DNA of 34,038 nt from an uncultured Methylophilaceae bacterium. Its GTDB lineage: Bacteria > Pseudomonadota > Gammaproteobacteria > Burkholderiales > Methylophilaceae. The position numbers and the translations under genes are program-made. Positions within the stretch are counted from its first letter, which is position 1. The number at the start of each line of letters is the position of its first letter. Below the pieces are notes generated by a model. That model was not told where the DNA came from and did not search any database. It was given only the letters and a program-made list of their open reading frames with translations. The stretch spans positions 1 to 34,038 of the forward strand of contig CAINIH010000092.1 of the NCBI GenBank assembly GCA_903849185.1, written 5' to 3'. This document shows, one piece after another, positions 29,505 to 34,038 of this stretch.

Positions 29505-29954
29505 ATGAAAAAAATCATTTTTATTATTGTTTTATTAATTTTATCTGGCTGTGCTACTACAGATAATCTAGGCGATTTAAGTAAACGCTTCGAAGAAATT
29601 AAAAAGATTGAAACTTTACTTTTTAATCAAATGCCACTTCCTAAAGATGCGCGCATCTCCCCCGACAAATCGTTAATTTTAGGTGAAGGAGATAATTGGG
29701 CAGGTCGTATTGAATTGTCATCCAGCATGGAGCCTTTAGAAGCGAGTGCTTTTTTTACTACCGAATATCCAAAACATAATTGGCAACTTATTTCATCAAC
29801 TAAAGCAAAGTTAAGTATTCTGGTGTTTACAAGTAATACGCGAACATTAACCTTGGAAATTACTGAAGGCGGTCCATTGGCTGCCAAATCAATGATTGTA
29901 ATGACGGTCGCACCTAAGGTGCAAAATCAAGCATCGCCTGACTCAAGGAAATAA
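29505..29954 (+). CDS. Putative lipoprotein, unknown function
   Basis: MKKIIFIIVLLILSGCATT signal peptide with lipobox LSGC. Start preferred at 29505 rather than track start 29487. Confidence 0.75.
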   Translation: MKKIIFIIVLLILSGCATTDNLGDLSKRFEEIKKIETLLFNQMPLPKDARISPDKSLILGEGDNWAGRIELSSSMEPLEASAFFTTEYPKHNWQLISSTKAKLSILVFTSNTRTLTLEITEGGPLAAKSMIVMTVAPKVQNQASPDSRK

Positions 29955-29956
29955 AT

Positions 29957-31345
29957 TTATTTTTCGATTTTTAATTCTTTGACTTTTCGAGTTAAAGTAT
30001 TTCTTCCCAGACCTAACATCTCAGCCGCTTCAATACGTCTACCTTTTGTAAAGCGAAGTGCCTCTTCGATAAGAATTTTTTCGAAAGTTTGATTTAAGAA
30101 GGTCAATATATCTTTCTGATTTTTATTTAAAGCTAATTGCACTTCTTGTTTGAGCGCGTCTTTCCAATCAGTTGACGCTTCTTTATACATATCATTATTT
30201 TTGAGTTCAGGCGGCAAATCAGCAATATCAATATTTTGTCCAGGTGCCATGACCGTTAACCAATGACACACATTTTCAAGCTGACGAACGTTACCACTCC
30301 AATGGAGATGCGATAGATAATTTAAAGTCTCTTCAGATAAAATTTTTGTTTCCACCCCTAATTGCTGCGCACTTTGTTGCAAGAAGTGCCGAGCTAAATC
30401 TGGAATATCTTTTGCGCGCTCACGCAATGCAGGTAAGCGTAAACGAATAACGTTTAATCGATGAAATAAATCTTCACGGAAGAGTCCTGCTTTAACGCGC
30501 TCTTCCATATCTTGGTGTGTCGCTGCGATCACACGCACATTAACCTTGATCGGGTTATGTCCACCGACACGATAAAATTGACCATCACTTAAAACACGCA
30601 AAAGTCTTGTCTGAAGATCTGCTGGCATATCACCAATTTCATCTAAGAAAAGTGTGCCGCCATCCGCTTGTTCAAAACGACCTTTACGTAAAGCTTGGGC
30701 TCCGGTAAATGCACCGCGTTCATGACCGAATAATTCTGACTCTAATAAATCCTTTGGAATCGCTGCGGTATTAATTGCAATGAAAGGCTTATCAGCGCGA
30801 GGAGAATGTTTATGAAGCGCACTTGCAACCAATTCTTTACCGCTTCCTGATTCACCATTAATAAGAACAGTTGCATGTGAACGGCTAAGGCGTCCGATCG
30901 CACGAAAAACTTCCTGCATGGAAGGGGCATGCCCAATCATTTCGGTTGAATTTTCAAAAGAAACTTCTTGGATACTTTGCTTTAAAGATTCATCAATCGC
31001 GCGGTGAATAATTTCAATCGCTTGATCGACATCAAAAGGTTTGGCTAAATATTCAAAAGCTCCGCCTTGAAATGCGGCTACCGCACTTTCTAAATCGGAA
31101 TAGGCTGTCATGATAATGACAGGGATATACGCATATTTTTCTTTTATGACTTGAAGAAGCTCCAAGCCCGAACCTTGCGGCATTCTAATGTCACTTACAA
31201 TCACTTGTGGCTCTTCATCTTTAATCGCTTGAAGCGCATCTTTAATCGAACTAAAGGTTTTAAAATTTAAATCAGTACGTGCGAGGGCTTTTTCAAATAC
31301 CCATCGAATGGATTTGTCATCATCGATAATCCAAATGGCTTTCAT
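29957..31345 (-). CDS. ntrC: Nitrogen regulation response regulator NtrC
   Basis: Receiver VIVSDIRMPQGSGLELLQ; AAA+ GESGSGKELVA and GAFTGA loop; C-terminal FIS-type HTH. Paired with ntrB and near glnA. Confidence 0.95.
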   Translation of the reverse strand: MKAIWIIDDDKSIRWVFEKALARTDLNFKTFSSIKDALQAIKDEEPQVIVSDIRMPQGSGLELLQVIKEKYAYIPVIIMTAYSDLESAVAAFQGGAFEYLAKPFDVDQAIEIIHRAIDESLKQSIQEVSFENSTEMIGHAPSMQEVFRAIGRLSRSHATVLINGESGSGKELVASALHKHSPRADKPFIAINTAAIPKDLLESELFGHERGAFTGAQALRKGRFEQADGGTLFLDEIGDMPADLQTRLLRVLSDGQFYRVGGHNPIKVNVRVIAATHQDMEERVKAGLFREDLFHRLNVIRLRLPALRERAKDIPDLARHFLQQSAQQLGVETKILSEETLNYLSHLHWSGNVRQLENVCHWLTVMAPGQNIDIADLPPELKNNDMYKEASTDWKDALKQEVQLALNKNQKDILTFLNQTFEKILIEEALRFTKGRRIEAAEMLGLGRNTLTRKVKELKIEK

Positions 31346-32469
31346 AGTGAAGATCCTTGTGATTCTTGGTGGTTGGAATAAATTTCTTTTGTATCTGAAT
31401 CTTTAATCGGCAATAAAATGGTGAATACTGTTTGTCCCGGCTCGCTCTTACATTCAATCATGCCTTGGTGTTGGCTCACATAAGTTTGCGCTAATGAAAG
31501 ACCTAAGCCTGAGCCACCTTCACGACCGGAGACGAGCGGATAAAATATTTTGTCACGAATACCAGGTGGTATTCCTGGTCCATTATCAATGATGTCAAGT
31601 TTAATACCCACACGATAGCGTTTTTTAGCAAGCATGATTTGACGCTCAGCACGTGTTTTAAAAATGATGAGTCCTTGTTGTTTTTTTTCATGCATCGCTT
31701 GTACCGCGTTACGTGCAATATTTAAAACGGCTTGAATGAGTTTTTCGCGATCACCAATAATGTCAGGCAAGCTCGTATCATAATCGCGCTGAATTTTTAT
31801 TTCATCAGGGGATTCAGCTAACAATAAACTTCGAACGCGCTCTAAAACTTCATGGATATTAGTCGCTTCGTATTTTGGTTTTTGATGGGGGACAAGCAAT
31901 CGATCCATCAAAGACTGCAAGCGATCAGCTTCTTTAATAATAACTTGTGTATATTCTTTTAAAGAAATATCGGGTAACTCATGCTCTAGAAGCTGTGCAG
32001 CTCCGCGTAAGCCACCCAACGGATTTCTAATTTCGTGCGCTAAATTACGAATCAATTCAGAGTTTGCTTGCTGTTGAATCAACATGCGCTCTTCTTTTGC
32101 AATTCTTAATTGCTGATCCATTTGCTGGAATTCGAGAATGTAGCGAATCGTTTGGCTATCAATCGGTGTGATGGTGCATGTCACAGAATATGATTGATGT
32201 TTTAATGTAGTAATTAAAAATTCATGTTCACGATAAGGCGTGTCGCTATTAAGAGCTTGGCTAATGGCTAATTTTAAAATGTCAGAATGAGGAAACACTT
32301 CATTCAATGTCATTTTGTAAATATGTTTAGCACTTAACCCAAATAAAATTTCAGCCGATGGATTCATATACAAAATATGGCCCTCGACATCACATAGCAA
32401 TACTGCACTGGCTAAGTGTTCTATCCCCTTTAATTCGGGAGCTAACGATGGCATGGTATTTTTTTTCAT
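31342..32469 (-). CDS. ntrB: Nitrogen regulation sensor histidine kinase NtrB
   Basis: PAS domain; H-box NLAHEIRNPLGGLRGAAQLLEHEL; DNGPGIPPGIRDKIFYPLVSGREGGSGLGLSLAQ. ATGA overlap with ntrC. Confidence 0.95.
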   Translation of the reverse strand: MKKNTMPSLAPELKGIEHLASAVLLCDVEGHILYMNPSAEILFGLSAKHIYKMTLNEVFPHSDILKLAISQALNSDTPYREHEFLITTLKHQSYSVTCTITPIDSQTIRYILEFQQMDQQLRIAKEERMLIQQQANSELIRNLAHEIRNPLGGLRGAAQLLEHELPDISLKEYTQVIIKEADRLQSLMDRLLVPHQKPKYEATNIHEVLERVRSLLLAESPDEIKIQRDYDTSLPDIIGDREKLIQAVLNIARNAVQAMHEKKQQGLIIFKTRAERQIMLAKKRYRVGIKLDIIDNGPGIPPGIRDKIFYPLVSGREGGSGLGLSLAQTYVSQHQGMIECKSEPGQTVFTILLPIKDSDTKEIYSNHQESQGSSL

Positions 32470-32495
32470 GAATTTTCCGTTTTCATTTATATATA

Positions 32496-32511
32496 AGCAA
32501 AACTTAAGCCA
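32496..32511 (-). promoter_or_regulatory. Putative sigma-54 -24/-12 promoter upstream of ntrB
   Basis: Minus strand TGGCTTAAGTTTTGCT; GG and GC doublets separated by 10 nt as in TGGCACG-N4-TTGCW. Confidence 0.6.
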
Positions 32512-32582
32512 ACTTTGATGGATGTTCTTATGGCCTATTTATTAAGCTTTATGAGGGTATTGTAAGGAATATCAATACTTAA

Positions 32583-32599
32583 TGCACTAAAATAGTGCA
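32583..32599. promoter_or_regulatory. Putative NtrC binding site
   Basis: TGCACTAAAATAGTGCA, perfect dyad matching the TGCAC-N7-GTGCA NtrC site pattern; about 100 bp upstream of the -24/-12 element's inferred TSS. Confidence 0.8.
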
Positions 32600-32629
32600 T
32601 ATATTGAAATGGCCCGAAACGAAGGCATA

Positions 32630-32659
32630 AAAAAAGACGGCTCTAAAGCCGTCTTTTTT
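32630..32659 (-). terminator. Intrinsic terminator of glnA
   Basis: AAAAAAGACGGC-TCTAAA-GCCGTCTTTTTT, perfect 12-bp arms, just after the glnA stop on the minus strand. Confidence 0.92.
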
Positions 32660-32676
32660 AAATCACTCAAAACGAA

Positions 32677-34038
32677 TTAGCAGCTGTAATACATACCGAA
32701 TTCGATTGGATGAGGTGTCATACGCATTTTAGTCACTTCTTCCATCTTAAGACTGATATAACTATCAATCCAGTCATCAGTAAATACACCACCGCGTGTT
32801 AAGAATTCGCGATCCTTATCTAGATACTCAAGCGCTTGCTCAAGAGATGAACATACAGTGGGTACTTGTGCATCTTCTTCAGGTGTTAAATGGTACAAGT
32901 CTTTTGTTGCTGGTTCACCTGGGTGAATTTTATTTTGCACGCCATCTAAACCTGCCATCATCAATGCACTGAATGCAAGGTATGGATTCGCTGTAGGATC
33001 TGGGAAGCGCGCTTCGATACGACGTGCTTTATCACCTTCCACGAATGGAATACGAATTGATGCTGAACGATTTTTAGCAGAATATGCTAATTTCACCGGA
33101 GCTTCAAAGCCTGGCACTAAACGTTTATATGAATTTGTACCCGGATTAGTAATCGCATTGAGTGCACGCGCATGTTTAATGACGCCACCGATATAGAACA
33201 ATGCGAATTCACTTAAACCTGCATAACCTGAACCTGCGAATAAGTTCTTACCATCTTTCCAAATCGATTGATGCACGTGCATACCTGAACCGTTATCACC
33301 TACGATCGGTTTTGGCATGAATGTCGCAGTTTTGCCGTAGTTATGCGCTGTATTTAATACCACGTATTTAAGAAGTTGTGTCCAATCCGCACGTTGTGTA
33401 AGCGTACTAAATTTAGTACCGATCTCACATTGACCTGCGGTGGCCACTTCATGGTGATGCACTTCAACAGGCACACCCATCGCTTCTAAAGTGATAGACA
33501 TTGCTGAACGCACATCTTGAAGAGAGTCCACTGGAGGCACTGGGAAGTAACCACCTTTCACACCTGGGCGGTGACCAATATTGCCACCTTCATGTTGTGT
33601 TGCAGAATCCCATGCACCTTCTTCTGAATTAATTTTAACGTGACAGCCTTCCATACCTTGAGACCAAGTGATGGAATCAAAAATAAAGAATTCAGGTTCT
33701 GGGCCAAAGTAAGCCGTATCACCTAAACCTGTTGATTTTAAATAAGCTTCTGCACGACGCGCTAAGCTTCGTGGGCAACGCTCATAACCTTTACCGTCTG
33801 TAGGGTCGACAACATCGCATGTGAGGATAAGGGTTGGCTCTTCCATGAATGGATCGATGTTAGCGGTTTCAGGATCTGGCATGAGCAACATGTCAGAGGC
33901 TTGAATACCTTTCCAACCAGCAATCGATGAACCATCGAATGCGTGACCTTGTTTAAATTTGCTTTCATCAAAAGCTGAGACAGGCACGCTGACGTGCTGT
34001 TCTTTGCCTCGTGTATCCGTGAATCTAAAGTCCACGAA
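32677..34038 (-). CDS. glnA: Type I glutamine synthetase, N-terminus truncated by window end
   Basis: [28 protein letters not shown]...[12 protein letters not shown]...[23 protein letters not shown]...[35 protein letters not shown]. Frame is open through base 34038; the track 'Met' at 34035 is a GTG internal to FVDFRF. Confidence 0.97.
   Translation of the reverse strand, partial: FVDFRFTDTRGKEQHVSVPVSAFDESKFKQGHAFDGSSIAGWKGIQASDMLLMPDPETANIDPFMEEPTLILTCDVVDPTDGKGYERCPRSLARRAEAYLKSTGLGDTAYFGPEPEFFIFDSITWSQGMEGCHVKINSEEGAWDSATQHEGGNIGHRPGVKGGYFPVPPVDSLQDVRSAMSITLEAMGVPVEVHHHEVATAGQCEIGTKFSTLTQRADWTQLLKYVVLNTAHNYGKTATFMPKPIVGDNGSGMHVHQSIWKDGKNLFAGSGYAGLSEFALFYIGGVIKHARALNAITNPGTNSYKRLVPGFEAPVKLAYSAKNRSASIRIPFVEGDKARRIEARFPDPTANPYLAFSALMMAGLDGVQNKIHPGEPATKDLYHLTPEEDAQVPTVCSSLEQALEYLDKDREFLTRGGVFTDDWIDSYISLKMEEVTKMRMTPHPIEFGMYYSC

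Noticed and set aside
30742-30936. Minus-strand short ORF in an alternate frame of ntrC; likewise 31503-31718 (ntrB), 33762-33971 (glnA) and 28487-28669 (EamA)
   Set aside because: Alternate-frame ORFs within strongly supported coding regions.
1-34038. CRISPR array, prophage or toxin-antitoxin system
   Set aside because: No regularly spaced direct repeats, no phage structural genes, and the HTH pair at 7.7-8.4 kb lacks a recognisable toxin partner.

Overview
This is an AT-rich, gene-dense bacterial segment. Gene content and order suggest a streamlined betaproteobacterium, possibly Methylophilales, but that is inference. Most of the window (about 8.7-34 kb) is conserved core: tRNA(CAU); rpoD-dnaG-yqeY-rpsU; tsaD; plsY; folB; xerD; rplS-trmD-rimM-rpsP; queC-queE; cpoB-pal-tolB-tolA-tolR-tolQ-ybgC; ruvB-ruvA-ruvC-yebC; an EamA transporter; a CBS-domain protein; a lipoprotein; ntrC-ntrB; and glnA, which is truncated at the right edge. 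The left 8.4 kb is more accessory. It holds a compact minus-strand cluster of CFA-like methyltransferase, DUF2878, DUF1295, lipocalin, acyl desaturase, FAD oxidoreductase and DUF1365, the last truncated at the left edge and absent from the ORF track. This cluster is the best candidate for an under-described system, most likely membrane fatty-acid modification. The region also has a protease-TPR protein, DUF2237 plus PCD, an exported-looking peroxiredoxin and a divergent HTH regulator pair flanking a dyad. Other notable signals are a 29-bp inverted repeat at base 1 (possible assembly chimera), a putative NtrC site plus sigma-54 -24/-12 element upstream of ntrB, internal hairpins in the rpsU-dnaG-rpoD operon, and an Ala/Pro/Glu-rich tail on ribosomal protein S16. 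No CRISPR array, transposase, prophage or rRNA was seen.
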